A DNA stretch of 64,000 nt from Bemisia tabaci (lineage: Eukaryota; Arthropoda; Insecta; Hemiptera; Aleyrodidae). The notes below the pieces were generated by a model that was not told the DNA's origin, ran no database searches, and saw nothing but the letters and a program-made list of their open reading frames with translations. The position numbers and the translations under genes are program-made. Shown one piece after another: positions 1 through 11,965 of the stretch (positions within the stretch are counted from its first letter, which is position 1; the number at the start of each line of letters is the position of its first letter). The DNA is taken from the NCBI RefSeq assembly GCF_918797505.1, contig NC_092795.1, forward strand, positions 33,653,131-33,717,130, in the 5' to 3' direction.

Positions 1-430
1 TTCTTGTTCTTCTTCCTTTTCTTTTTCTTCTTCTTCTTTTTCTTTTTCTTCTTCTTCTTCTTTTTCTTTTTCTTCTTTTTCTTCTTCTTCTTCCTTTTCT
101 TTTCCTTCCTTTTCTTTTTATTTTTTTCTTCTTTTTATTTTCTTCTTCTTCTTCTAATTCTTCTTCTTCTTCTTCTTCTTCTTCTTCTTCTTCTTCTAAT
201 TCTTCTTCTTTTATTTTTCTTCTTCTTCCTCTTCTTTTTCTTTTTCCTCTTCTGTTTCTTTTTTCTGTTTTTTTCTTTTTCTTTCTCTTCTTCTCCTTCT
301 TCTTCTTCTTCCTCTTCTATCTCCTCCTCTTTCTCTTCTTCCTCTATTTCCTCTATTTCCTCTATTTCCTCTTTTTCCTCTTTTTCCTCTTTTTCCTCTT
401 TTTCCTCTTTTTCTGAACCTCCTTTTATCA
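1..430. repeat. CTT/TTC microsatellite (polypyrimidine tract)
   Basis: Imperfect TTC/CTT/TTTTTC repeats run through the first 430 bases; the plus strand is almost pure pyrimidine. From about 300 on the unit shifts to a TTTTCCTC-like 9-base pattern. Long open frames exist in both directions only because the repeat lacks stops: they encode Phe/Leu/Ser runs on one strand and Lys/Glu/Arg runs on the other. The tract probably continues beyond the left edge. Confidence 0.93.
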
Positions 431-556
431 CTTGATTTTTTTTATCTCGATGCATCATGCACTGTAGACAACGTACTTCACCAATCCAGAAGTGGATAAA
501 TATTGCCACGCAAAAGATGCCTTTTGACGAACCTGATCACACCCCTTCGTGACAAT

Positions 557-942
557 TCGTCATCTTCCGGCCCAAGTATCACAAACGCCATTGTTGGCAG
601 CTTGGAATATCGTATGAGTTCGTCATACGATGTTCATATATGTCAAATATTATAATGCACATTTTATCGAAAAACACCTATTGTCTTTGAGACACTGGCT
701 ATCATAAGCGCCAAAGAATTATAAGAATGGTTATCACAAGCGCCAAAATTGACACTTAAATGACTTTTCTCATCAAATTTTATCCAAATGAAATGATAAA
801 ATTCAATCCGAACATGTCTCCAAAATTTCAAGTCTCTTATGTGTTTACATATGTCGTGTTTATCTTTTTCCGTTTTACATTTGTCTTCGGAAAATTGGTG
901 CTCCATTGACGCTTGTAATACTTTGGCCGGAAGGTAACGGAA
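557..942. repeat. Foldback element, family G (copy 1)
   Basis: The left end has TTCCGGCCCAAGTATCACAA and the right end carries its inverted counterpart with TTTGGCCGGAAGGTAACG. The same terminal sequences flank 49940-50334, which defines a roughly 390-bp family. The interior is diverged and holds further short copies of the 'tatcacaagcgcca' motif near 685-745. No coding potential. Confidence 0.6.
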
Positions 943-2000
943 TGTGCTTAATCTAAATTTTCAGGAAGAAAACGCCAACAGCTGTCTCTAGGGGTAAATT
1001 AGAATTTCGGAAATCAATTTGTCAGCGGCTGTTTTGGAAGAGTTTGTTTCTTCCCAATTAAGGAGCCACATGTGGTCAGAAGGAGGTTAGGTCAGACAAC
1101 AGGGCGTGGGGTTAATTTGAGGGCATCACAAAGGCAACAGTTTCGCAATGTCCAAAAGTCAGCTCAACATGGTGCGTGGGCCAGACGGAGCTCGGCATTG
1201 CTGCGTTGAAATTTTCCGAGCCTCCGTCACGATGTGGGCGAGACGATAAGTGGCGAGCCTTTACTTTTGTAAACATCAGGAGATTCTAGTTTCGCTTCTT
1301 TCCCCCTTCATACGGACCCCTTTCCGCGGGAGAAAGCGTCTCAGGGCTGAGAAACTTATGTGAGATTGTCAAAGGCAGAGGAAGACCTTAAAACAGTAGG
1401 GCAATATTTTTAGTGAAACTTAATCTAAGAGTTTGATTAAAAAAAAAATGATATTTCAAGGGAAAACCTCGCCGTGTCCAAGCGATTTACTTAGTTTCTG
1501 TGGAATTGGGATGGATCCAGTTGTATTCAAACTGAGCAGTGTCGTATTCAAAACATGTTAGATTAGAATTTGAAACCATTTTTTTTTGCAAATTGCGTTT
1601 TTGAAATACAAAGAATAAACCGCCATCAGTATGGTTCGACTTTTGACCATTTATTGTTCCAAAATATTCGTGAACTATTCTGCTTATAGAGCGTTACGTA
1701 ATTTTTAGACAACCTTTTTCATGAAATCTATCAAATGAAAGTTCAGAACGACGGTAATAAAATAATTATATTATTGATACAATATTTTTAGTATATTTAG
1801 GATGTCGCCTAGAAATAGTAGGAACTGAATTTTTAAATCACTAGAATATTAGGGGGAAAAACTAGGTTGTGTCATACTTCAAAGTTCCCTGTTGAACTCT
1901 TGGTTACTTGATGCGGGCTGCAGGCTCAGCCCTCGAAGCTTCAAAAAAATTTATGAAACTCTCTCAGAGAATAAAAATTTTGTGGATTTTAATTTTGCAG
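943..2000. other. Non-coding stretch, no gene seen
   Basis: AT-rich from about 1380 on, with a somewhat GC-richer part at 1060-1350. No open frame with protein-like composition and no recognisable repeat boundary was found. Confidence 0.6.
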
Positions 2001-2330
2001 CCCTGTTCGCGGGGCGTGCAGAAATGTCGTTGAGCGAGCAAACTGGGATGTATCCGATTCATCAGCGAACGGAGACGAGGATGGTGGTGCGCATGTTGGA
2101 CGGAAGGTATCAGCGCGGTCGGCAGGCGTTGAGTTCGCTCAGTTTCCCTCTGGTTGGAGATCGGTTCTTATCCCACTTCTGGTACTTCTCCGTTGCCACG
2201 CGCTCGGCTTGTTCACGTGTTGAATGCCGCCGGAACTTGAGTCCCAGTTCGTCGTTTCCGCCCGTTAGCCACGCGCCGCCCGTTGCAATGTCGTGAACTC
2301 GCCGCCGCACCGTGTCGTAATTTCACTTTC
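2001..2330 (+). other. GC/CpG-rich block behind a splice-acceptor-like site
   Basis: The AT-rich run ends in ttttaattttgcag at 2000, a good 3' splice site, and the next 330 bases are markedly GC- and CpG-rich. A GTATCA at 2107 could serve as a weak donor. The open frame across it resembles no family I know. It could be a non-coding or 5'UTR exon, or just a GC-rich island. Conserved function is not shown. Confidence 0.25.
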
Positions 2331-2513
2331 GTAGAACTATTTCGCACGGTATGAAGATGGACCAGAAATAGTACAGAATTTTCGGTGAATTTTCAAATAC
2401 GGATTTGCATGCTACTCAAGATTGAAAAAAATTCCACCCCCCCCCCCATATAATTTGACCGATCTAAATAGAATCCGCCCTTTTACATATTTCATGTTGC
2501 ATGGGGGCTGAGT

Positions 2514-2740
2514 ATTGAAATTGATAGACATAGCTATAAACGATGATGAGGATAGAAAAATTGAGCTATCCTATTGGCATTGTTATGGACCAAGGAAGAA
2601 GACGAGGGTCTAAATATAGGATTTCTCATGGTTTCGTTAGTTTATTACTTACCTCCTTTTGTCTATTGCAATCACTCGCTTCCACCAATAGGATAGGTCA
2701 AGTTTCTTTTTGTGCTTTTTGCCTGTAGATTTCAATAATC
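2514..2740 (+). repeat. Dispersed element, family K (copy 1)
   Basis: The region starts near gaaattgatagacatagct and includes the inverted pair 'gctatcctattgg' / 'ccaataggatag'. Its reverse complement matches 44571-44828 along most of its length, including the 'cctccttttgtctattgcaa' segment and the 'gctttttgcc' end. This is a non-coding mobile-element-like repeat. A poly-C run lies just upstream near 2438-2447. Confidence 0.6.
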
Positions 2741-5135
2741 AGCCCGCCGATCTACTCTGTGCTTTATTTTTATTCATTGTTTTGAAAAGACAGGTAAACA
2801 TCATAACGCCCAGAAAGTTTCAGTGGATTCCCCTCTATTATGAAGGATTTGCTTGCAAAATTTCAGGTCAGAGGTTTGCTCAGATTTCTTGAAAAAAGAA
2901 ATGAGAAAAAATTAAACGACGTCTGATGTAGTTGCGCTGATTGTGGATCTCCGGTTTGGATTCAGAGGAATATGCTCACAAAATTTAGAGGCAAAATTTT
3001 TGCCTCGTTTCCTTGACAGAAACTAAGGCATCTTGAAGAGAAAGGAGCAGAGACCATCTCCTCTATGAGCTTTACAACGCTAATATTCTTGCACCGTTCT
3101 GGTTTTTTCGCTAATTTTTCATTTCCATGACGTTGAAGGATGTGTTGCGGAAGTAACCGATTCAGATAGTTGCATTCCGTTCTCCAAAAATAGATTAATA
3201 GCAGTTGCAAAGATTGTAAAACTCCTTAAAGACATCAAAGGAGGAGGGAAATTACTAGGATAATTTTCTCATTTTATTCAGTTTTTTTTTTGTTTTGCTT
3301 TTTTTTGTTTAGTAATAGAAACTCATCATTGGGTTATTTTTACAAGATAAATTTTGTTGCACATCTTGGAAACAAGGTTATACTAGTTGTTCCTCTTTTA
3401 AAAACATGTAGTGTGATAGATAGATTAAAAGGTCAGCAATGATTGATATTTTATGCCGTCTCATCAATAAGTAGATATGCTTTACGGATATTCTGATATT
3501 TTAAAACCAGAAAAGAGGAATTCATCTTAAAGGTGTTTAATTGTTTGAGAACAAGTGATGAGTGGATTGATCATTTCGACACGTTAAGTTGACGTCGTGC
3601 AGAACACGTTTAGCTGATTAGCCCCCATCATTTTAGATAAGAATAGAAAAATTAAAGAAATTGTGGAAGGTATCTGTCTTCAATGACAATTTTTTCTTTT
3701 CCTTACTTTTATTAACTTGTTTTAAAATCAATCGGGGGTTTACTAAAAGTATCATACATTTTGCAGTCTAGTCAACGGTGTAGAACAATTGATCAGGCAT
3801 TCATTGATTAACTTAACGAATGTTTGTCAAAGACTTGGGGGAAAAATAATTGTACGATCTTGGTTGTGATCACTCGTAAAAAAACTTACTTCTATTTCCT
3901 CATAATAGAGAGAATCAATTTTTGGGTCAAAATATACCTCGCCAAGCAAGATTATTTTGAGGACTATATCTGACGCCACATGAGAAATAGACTTCGAAAA
4001 AAGCGAAAATCAGAAAAAGCAAACATTATCAAAAAAAATGTGGGAATGGTTAAATTCTTGCTGGCCTTCAATAGAAACATCATTACAAAAGCTTACAAGA
4101 GGTCGAACCATTTATTAGTTCTTAGTCGGAAGACTCAACCACGAAATAATTCGGAAAATAAGGCGTCGACAAAAAATCACTCAAATTATCTTGAAAATTG
4201 AGATATCTATAACATAACGACAAGCAGGAAAATCATTCATCTCAAAGATCGATTTGTTTCTCTAAAAATGACAAGGACCTTCTTTTTTTAAAATCATTTA
4301 TTCAATAATTTAAGTTCACGCTATAGTTTACTTTTTAGAATCGTATGGTTTTGATAATTACCGAACTTGACCCATTTTCTGCCTTTTGCATGTAAATGAA
4401 AATAGAGGATAAAATCATAGGGTTGTTATCCAAGAAGTATACAGTTTGGCTTCCATGCTACTATGTTTCCAAGTATTTCTCTCTTCTTTATTTGCACTCC
4501 AGATTGAGATAAATTAGAATGTAATTCAGCGTATCATTTAAAATAGTGCCTGAAAGAATATTCTTCACGTTATAACTAGGTTTTAAAAAATATTTGCAAA
4601 CTTCAATGGGAATAAAAAAATAATGATAATAATAAAAAAAAATAGATGAAGATCGAATGCATTACTGAATGAACTCCTAGAGGAGATGTTAGTTTTCTTA
4701 GAGAAATTTAGAGAGAGGAGATGAAAGAGAGGACTTACTTTAATTTTCCTCCAAAGGGAGAAAAGAAGAAAAGAAAGAAATTTAATCTCAGTCTCCGCCG
4801 ATTAAACATGAACGTTGCGGAAGTTACATATCAAAGGGCTCATCTTCCTTCTGCGAATTATTAAATGTTTGTAGTGCAGCACTTTCTTTTTTGCGAAGGA
4901 GTGCTCATTGCTTATTCTTACAGGATGTAAATTATTATTTTTCTCAAGCGCTATCTACATAACTAAGAAACACCAAAAAACAAGTCAGTTTCAAAAACGT
5001 TTCGTTTTGATCTTTAGCAAAATGTCTGACATAAGAACTGTTAGCGGCGAGTCAAAAATCAAAATCAGGATTTTACTAAAAAACTTAGCAAATGAAAAAA
5101 TTTGAAGAGGCAAAATGGCATAATCGTGAAAAGAA
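2741..5135. other. Non-coding AT-rich stretch, no gene seen
   Basis: AT-rich sequence with A and T homopolymers. Short open frames (for example at 3980-4201 and 4908-5105) are Lys/Asn/Ile-rich and look like chance products of composition. No splice-flanked coding exon was recognised. Confidence 0.6.
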
Positions 5136-5283
5136 ATATCAAAAACATAGAAGAAAAAACGGGAAACAAGGCTAAAAATTACACATAAAAAAAACCAGAG
5201 ACGTCTCGGCTCAAAACGTCTCGGGCTTTTTGTGTGTAATTTTTAGCCTTGTTTCCCGTTTTTTCTCCTATGTTTTTGATATC
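5136..5283. repeat. Near-perfect 148-bp hairpin element
   Basis: The left arm (atatcaaaaacatag, then acgggaaacaaggctaaaa) is repeated in reverse complement in the right arm (ttttagccttgtttcccgt, then ctatgtttttgatat). The arms are about 55 bp, and the loop contains a second small repeat, 'acgtctcgg' twice. It is typical of a small palindromic MITE. The transcript would fold into a long stem. Confidence 0.85.
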
Positions 5284-6748
5284 ACCATTGTCACGGGCTG
5301 TTGTTTTAGAAATTTTAACCTATCTCGTCAAAAGAACCGATGATGGACAAATGCAGGGATACCAGTTAAGCCAATCTTAGAGGCAGCAGAAGCAGACGAA
5401 AGGAGCCACAATTTTCTGGGGGAAAAAGGATGGGGAGGGGGGGGGGTAAAAGCTTCAAAAATCTCCGGAGGTTTATTTACTAAAACTTAAAAGTGACCAA
5501 AATATCTCTAGAAAACAAAAGAGGAATTTTCAACCCCCGGTTAGAGATATTGTTCACCTTTTCCATTACTCTCCCCATAAAATGCACCCCTTAACAACCA
5601 CGCATGAAGGCGGAGCAACCCCCCCCCCCCTTCTTCTGACAGGACTGACAGTAAATAATGAGCTAGTAATGGACAACTAGACGGTGGGAGTAAACACCGT
5701 GAATTTGGTTCTCTCATTACGATTCCACGCAGAACAAGTAAAACACGGTAGAGTAGTAATGTCAGAGAAATCTAATATCATATGAGTAGGAAATTCGTCG
5801 TTTTTCAAGATGAAAAATTTAAAATACCTCCAAATTCTGCAAAAATTCCAGTTGCAGATTGTTAGAATGACTCATACCAAAATGTTGAAGAACGACGAAT
5901 AAAATTCATAGTTCACATCGGAAACGGTGAATCAAAACTTCCCGTTCTTGATGGAAACATCAAATTCGACGTAACCTAAGCCGGTCATCAAAAACGAACT
6001 TATCTAATGAATAATGACTATCGTGGTGACATGTGGATCTGACTGATTTAGTACCCCTATTCTGACGAAAGATGCTCTTAAATATATGAAAAATAATTAA
6101 ACTTATACAGAGACCATTATTCACCGTATAGAGTATTGAAATCGCAGTTTAAAGCGCGATTAAATCAGCTTTTGGTTTTCTGGTAAGCTTGAAGTTTGAA
6201 TTCTCGCATGTGAAATATTTGAATGATAATAATATAATTTATAATATATAATTATAACTTATAACGTTTTAATTATAATTTATAATATGAATGACTTGCA
6301 TACAGAAATTGTTGATGCTTCAATCTTACACCGCGTGAACGAAGGATCGAGAAATATGTCCTGCGGTGCTGATCTTCTATCCTGCCTCATTACAAGAAAA
6401 TTAATTTTGCTTCTGACGAGAATTCCACGAAAATAGTTAGAAGTCACTATGATGGAAGTATTAAACTGAAAATATTCGCGGGGGAAGTAGATTAATTAAG
6501 AGCTATGTTTAAACACGCCTACATCGTTCGATTCCTATTATCGTGAAAGGCCTTCATAAGTTTTCTCAGAAAATGTCGAGAAGTGATAGGTTGCACGAAG
6601 TGACTAAAAATTAACGAGTTAATAAAATTAGAAACATTATTTATTTTTCAAAGGAATGGATTGTCAGGGTATCGTACACGTTCGCTGATATTCCGAAACT
6701 CCAGAACAGTATCCCTGCACCAGTTCATTCATCCAAAGTTTCAAAAAG
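5284..6748. other. Non-coding stretch with simple repeats
   Basis: Contains a G homopolymer run near 5432-5446, a C run near 5620-5630, and an AT-rich palindromic patch of TATAATTATAA type at about 6225-6290. No gene recognised. Confidence 0.6.
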
Positions 6749-7037
6749 GTGAAGTTGCCTGCGGAGAAGCTTACGAGTGAAAAAAAGCGACAAATTGTAT
6801 TCCGTTACCTCGAGGCTGAACTTTCCGTCGCAGTTAAGTTGGTTCCGCAGGTGGAATTTCAGACGGCGAACGTTAACTGCAATTGTGCATCCAGTGAATC
6901 GGAAAGTGATTCGCCGGGGGCCGAACCATATCCCGATTCGCGGAGAGGATATTCCGACTATCCCACACCCCGTTTCCTGGACAGGATATTCCGCATCCCG
7001 ATCGTCGAGCCGAGCATTCCCGGAAGGACTCCAATAA
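6749..7037 (+). other. GC-rich open block ending in a consensus splice donor
   Basis: A GC/CpG-rich segment stands out from its AT-rich surroundings and is open in frame for over 100 codons. It ends at AATAA|gtaagt, a perfect donor, at 7038. The encoded peptide (Ser/Glu-rich, then Pro/Arg-rich) has no family I recognise, and a second overlapping frame is also open. It could be a 5'UTR or first exon of a gene further right, such as the receptor at 42.6 kb, or an unrelated transcript. This is an inference from composition and the donor only. Confidence 0.25.
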
Positions 7038-7303
7038 GTAAGTGGAACATTTTGATCCCTTCATTCCGTTAAACGCTGACACTGTGCCTCAATCGCGTAA
7101 GTCGGGCCATATTCGGTAATTGGTTGTCCATCAAAGTCACGGGGGTTTGATTTGGGTCCGGTCCAATTAAACTTGTTGGGTTTCGTCGAAAAACGGAAGT
7201 TCGCTTCTCGTTAAAATGTTTTTTCTCCCCTTGAAGAGATTTTCGTCAATTGCACGTGTCACAGAGGTGTATCCGGATAGTTTCAGCGCATGTAGAATGC
7301 TGC

Positions 7304-7560
7304 TGCTGTGCTAAGGAAAAACGCCGCGCCGTATAAACCTTCAGGCGTTGCCAAATATCCTCAGATAAATCACGAATTCCCTGATAAACCTAAGAACATT
7401 TTTCTTCCAATTTTTCATATAATTTTGTTCCCAATTTCACCTAAAGATCCTGAAAATGTCAAGGAAAAATATTCATAACTTGCCTCAAAAATAAACATTT
7501 TATCGAAGGCAATTTGGCAACTCTCGAATGTTCTTACGGCGTTTTTTCTTAGCACGACAA
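7304..7560. mobile_element. MITE family A (copy 1)
   Basis: Inverted ends gtgctaaggaaaaacgccg and cggcgttttttcttagcac, followed inward by 'aaccttcaggcgttgccaaat' and 'atttggcaactctcgaatgtt'. It is about 257 bp with an AT-rich centre. The left end has small changes (an extra cgccg), and no clear flanking duplication remains. Confidence 0.85.
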
Positions 7561-9660
7561 AATAGAGGGAAATGCATCAGCTTAATCTGCCCAAGAGCCG
7601 ATTATGTCGTTCAAGGGGTCGTTCTTTTGCTTTTACCGGTTTCTTTTTATTTTTTTTTTAAAAAAAGAAACAAATTTGAATCGTTAGTATATTACATGTA
7701 TTCACCATTAATCAAGGAGGCCAGAATAGAAAAAAAAGCTAGCTTCAAAATTTTTGAATGAAGGTGGACATACATACATCTTACCGGGCAAGTTTTGTAG
7801 ACAAAAAAAAAAAACACAACTCCCTTAATAGATAACTACTGATGCCCAGAGCATGGTGTTTGCTTGCTTCAAAATTAAAGGTGAAACAGCAATGCATATT
7901 CAGAGACATCTAAATCATTCGTTTTTGAAAAACAAAGAAAAAGAAGAACGTTTGATAATATTTTAAATCAATATAAAAAAAACGGTTTGCAAGATTGTGT
8001 GTTTGTTTGTTCTTTTATTTATTTATTCAGGTTATGTTTTTTCTTTCAATATCACTCCATGCTAAACTTGATTGCCAGGGACTAGAAAAATTGCCTCTTT
8101 GACGTGGCACTTAAAAATGAGCGACGCTCAAAAATTAGTAAATTTAGACATTTCCAATGTAATTAACTTGATTTTCGTACAATTTTACTCGAGTAAAAAT
8201 TACTTAATTAACTTTACTGTATATATGGCTACTATTACCGTACCTAAAACCAAAATCTCGGGTTATCTGAGCTCAGTAGACAAACGCGAGACTCGTAACC
8301 TTTGCATAAAATATGAGAATGTCTCAGAAAGAAAGTAGAGTGAAATAAAGTTCAGTTCAAAGACACCCATTACTCCTTCCCACGAAACAGTTCGTAAGAT
8401 TGGAAAATTGAAACTCGCGCAATGATAGAAAACCCAATTTACGCGCACCTTTACGACAAGTGAGGCGAGAAACGATCTCGGTGTCGTAAATGTAATTTTG
8501 ACTTCGTCAAGCGTCGCGTGATGCGATTGTTTTCCTCGTTCAGCAGCGTTCAGCGTTGCATGCCATAAGTTCTTATTCTGTTGCATCTTTGAAACGGTCG
8601 ATGGGTAAACATCTGTTGCTTTTCTGCGAAAAAATCTATTTATCTGGATGTATATCAGATGCTGAATTATGTTGGTCCTCCCAACGTACAAGACCCGTGA
8701 ATACTCCCTTTTGAATATCTTTTACTCCGTTGGGTTGGTTTAATTTTAATAGTAAGTCTTTTTCTCACTTTGTTCCTCTGGGGACTCCTTTGATTAAATA
8801 TGCCTAGGATGAGTCTTGTCTGCACTTAAGTTCTGCTTAACACTTATGATAGGCCGATGGTGCGGTTTGGACTCATCTATGGATGCAGGATGCTGCAAAG
8901 ATGTGAAAGAGCCGACAATATTCGGCATCCTTTAGAATCGCTTCGGTATGACGAGTGTAAAGTCTTATGACCTTTAAATGCCCCGGCCGAGTCAAATTTA
9001 TCCGAGGCTCTCTAAAAATACGTGGTCCTCGAGATTAATGGGGTCGGTACTCATGAGCTTTAAATATAGGTCTACAAATACATCCTTCATTTACTTTACA
9101 TCATTTATGTAGTAATTTTGGAGGCACAGTGGCGAAGCAACTTGTTGTCATTCCAACTTTTGATACAAGCTGCCGGGCGGCAGTGCTGCACTGGTGCAAT
9201 AATTGATTGATATCTTTTTTGAAATGTCTATGTAATCGGTAATCCAGGATTGCGCGAAAGATCCAAGAAAATATATGAGGATTGCGCGAAAAAGGCACAA
9301 GGATTGGGTGAATAGAAACCTTAACAAATGCTACAGGAACGCGCGTATTTAAAATGAAGTTAATTTAAAGTAGAAGTTTTGCAAAACAGGAAACAATTGG
9401 AAAATAAATGCATTTTTATGTTAACGCTAGTTCGGGATAGTTTGTTGACAAATTATCGATGTCTTACCTTCTGGTGATAAGTGAAAAGATTGAATGATGG
9501 TCGTAGGTATAAAGAACTTTCCTAATTTTTCTCGGGAAAAAAATATTTAATCGGGAGAAACGAGGCAACGTTGGAATGCTCGTAAGACGTCGAAACAAAA
9601 CACAGGCCTCTTAAGCTCTATTATTCGATGCCGTGATTATTCGAACGCGACTTCGAATAA
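7561..9660. other. Non-coding stretch with a repeat fragment
   Basis: No gene recognised. A segment at about 8795-8935 ('gatgagtctt' to 'ttcggcatcc') resembles the element at 47147-47285 in the same orientation, including the 'GGCCGATGGTGCGGTTTGG' region. Confidence 0.55.
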
Positions 9661-9875
9661 TCGCGCCAAACACAGTGCGGCAAGCGTTAAATGTATATTA
9701 GCGCCTGCAGGACTTACGGAATACTTCACGCATTGCTCTAAACGGTGCGGTCGGCGGCGGCCCATATTAGCGCCTACAAGGCTGCGTGAATACTTCTCGC
9801 ATTGCGCCAAACGCAGTGTAGACGATCAGTTGGCGTGAAAAGCATATTAGCGCCTACTAGACTGTAGTAATGCTG
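9661..9875 (+). repeat. Tandem repeat array, 'gcgcctacaagactg' unit (2.5 units)
   Basis: About two and a half degenerate units of roughly 70-80 bp. Each runs 'gcgccaaacacagtgcgg', a variable part, 'atattagcgcctacaaggctg', then 'gaatacttcacgcattgc'. The same unit makes up arrays at 18357-18545, 33600-33760 and 60800-61030 and the palindrome at 20980-21065. Confidence 0.8.
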
Positions 9876-10657
9876 TAAGACTGCGCTTCATAATTCTTGA
9901 CTTTCTGCTCCAGTTTATACCATAATATTTAAAGGTAAAATATAATAAAATAATCTATACATTTCTTAAAGAACTTGAACATGGTTGTTTTACGAGTTTT
10001 TACGTGTAGTTTCCTTCAGTGGTTGGTGGCTGCGTGGCGGCCACAGGCCCCTCGTTCACTTTTTAAATGTCTATGAAAACTCTCTGGTCCATTCGTGCTG
10101 CGAGGGCTATCCATCGCCGAGAGACGTACCCATAAGTGAGGAGGGAATGAACAGTCTTCCGCGATGTAGTAATTTACCCCAAACTACCAAGATTGCCAGA
10201 TTAACATTTCCTTGTTGAATATTGAATATTCGCTCAAACATGTGAGTTTTCAGTACCAGAAAAATTTGCGCAACCCTATGCATCTCCAAAAAGGTAAAAA
10301 AGGGGGCATTCGCGCAATCCTATCGCAGTCTACGTAATGTTCTCATCTATGCTGCAGAGGGAGGAGTATTGTTATTATTAGTTTGCAATTTTATGGGGTG
10401 TAAAAAGTATTAATGCAACAGGGCGAAATGGCCTCAGAACTGAAGCATCACAAAACTGTGAAATCTCCAGGTTTTGGGAGGTTAATTCCAGCAGTATCTT
10501 CTTACATTTCAAAATTTCATAGTTAAAAAAAAAATATTTTGAATTTGAGCATTGGAATTCAAATTTCCTCTAACATTGAGTCTAAAGGAAGGCTGAAACT
10601 TCAAAGCTCAATTCCTCGGCTTAAACTTGATACGGCTCTGGAAAGCTGAGTCCTATC
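9876..10657. other. Non-coding stretch, no gene seen
   Basis: Mixed composition. An open frame at 9985-10218 has no recognisable product, and no repeat boundary was identified. Confidence 0.55.
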
Positions 10658-10910
10658 CTCCCGTGCTAAGGAAAAACGCCGTATAAACATTCGAGAGTTG
10701 CCAAATTTCCTACGATAAAATTTTTATTTTGGAAGAAAATTGTGCATATTTTTCATTGAAATTTTCAAACACTTCAGATCAAATTGCAAACAAAATTATG
10801 TAAGAAATCGGCAGGAAAATATTCAAAAATTTTCCCGAAAATTAGTGATTTGCCAGAGGAAATTTGGCAACTCCTGGAGGATCATACGGCGTTTTTCCTC
10901 AGCACGACAG
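10658..10910. mobile_element. MITE family A (copy 2)
   Basis: Starts CTCCCGTGCTAAGG and ends CCTCAGCACGACAG, with the family's inner 'gttgccaaatttcc' and 'aaatttggcaactcc' segments. Length 253 bp. The 4-bp flanks are TATC and TATT, close to a target duplication. Confidence 0.88.
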
Positions 10911-11449
10911 TATTGACTTGGTGGCACAACCAACGATTGGGTTGCTCGTGAGCAGTATTCTTGTGATTCTGAGTCCCTGAGGTCTAAGGACTAAGCCAGG
11001 GCCAGAGGCGCGGTCGCTACGTTCGACCATGGAATCGGAATCGAGCCGAGCACACATCAAAAGTTCGGGAGTCCCTCGGAATCAAAGCTCGGAACCGCCG
11101 ACGCCGAAGATCCCTTTGAGGCGAAAAAAGTTGAGGACCCGAATCCCGGCACGTGGGCCGGAAGGGGCCGGAAGGGAGCGGATTTATTTTTAACGTTGGT
11201 CAGTTACGTGTCGGGCCCCCGGGGAGATATGCAGTTTGAATACGGGGGCGAGGGACGCGGCCGGGGTCTGTCGGTAAACAAATCCCCTTTCATCCCTTCT
11301 CGGCTCGATTCAACAGTCACGCATCCCTGCCGGCCACAGCTCATTCACCACGCGATCCCTGCCCGATGGAATCCGCCGAACCACACACCCAGCTGCCGAA
11401 TCGTCCCTGTAACCTTATTCGAGATCCCATGCTCATAACTTGTTAAAGT
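10911..11449. other. GC/CpG-rich block, no gene recognised
   Basis: From about 10985 to 11430 the sequence is rich in CpG (cgcggtcgc, ggggccggaagg and similar). Open frames here give no recognisable protein. It may be regulatory or a non-coding exon. Nothing in the sequence decides this. Confidence 0.35.
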
Positions 11450-11680
11450 ACAGTGGAAAAAAACACGTTGGATCTAGAGTCCAGACTCTTAAAAACATCG
11501 ACAAGAAAAAGTACTCTTGATTCAATTAGAATCTAGCTTAAATCAAGAACCAAGCCTCTTAATTTGAGCCGATTTCGTTTTGATTCAAGCAAAAATCCGA
11601 TTGAATCAAAAGTATTTTTTCTTGTCAATGTTTTCAAGAGTCTGGACTCTAGATCCAATGCGTTTTTTTTTTTCCAGTGT
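11450..11680. mobile_element. Palindromic MITE family C (copy 1) with 8-bp flanking duplication
   Basis: Ends ACAGTGGAAAAAAACACGTT and AATGCGTTTT...CCAGTGT are inverted. Inside, the arms 'ggatctagagtccagactct' and 'agagtctggactctagatcc' pair, and TTGATTCAA-type motifs fill the middle. The flanks GTTAAAGT and GTAAAAGT match at 7 of 8 positions, so I read them as a target duplication. 231 bp, no coding capacity. A close relative lies at 40551-40778. Confidence 0.85.
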
Positions 11681-11827
11681 GTAAAAGTTACTTCCAGAGG
11701 TCAACGCTGAGATTCGCCTAATCATGACTCGTCTTCAAAGGGTCTAGCAACTGGTTTAGCAATCCTTACCTTATTCACGAAAAATCGCATTGTAAAGTGT
11801 TCACTCCCACGTTTCTCAGCCCTCATT

Positions 11828-11965
11828 AGCCTGTGTCACACTATCAAAATACTCCATCAAAATATCCAGGTCAAGTGCTGTGATTGGTTCAAGTCATCGA
11901 ATAAGCCAATCACAACACCTGACCTTGATATTTTGATGGCTAACTTTGAAAGTGTGATATAGGCT
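11828..11965. repeat. Small foldback element
   Basis: Left 'agcctgtgtcacactatcaa' pairs with right 'gaaagtgtgatataggct'. Inside, 'gtgctgtgattggtt' pairs with 'ccaatcacaacac', and 'ccatcaaaatatccaggtca' with 'tgaccttgatattttgatgg'. The arms total about 60 bp each around a short loop. Confidence 0.8.

Noticed and set aside
4..509. Long open frames with Phe/Leu-rich or Lys/Glu-rich peptides at the left edge
   Set aside because: They are translations of a CTT/GAA microsatellite in which stops are rare; no gene signals.
1892..2296. 134-codon open frame
   Set aside because: It crosses a splice-acceptor-like site, has no family resemblance, and an overlapping minus-strand frame is also open, as expected for GC-rich sequence.
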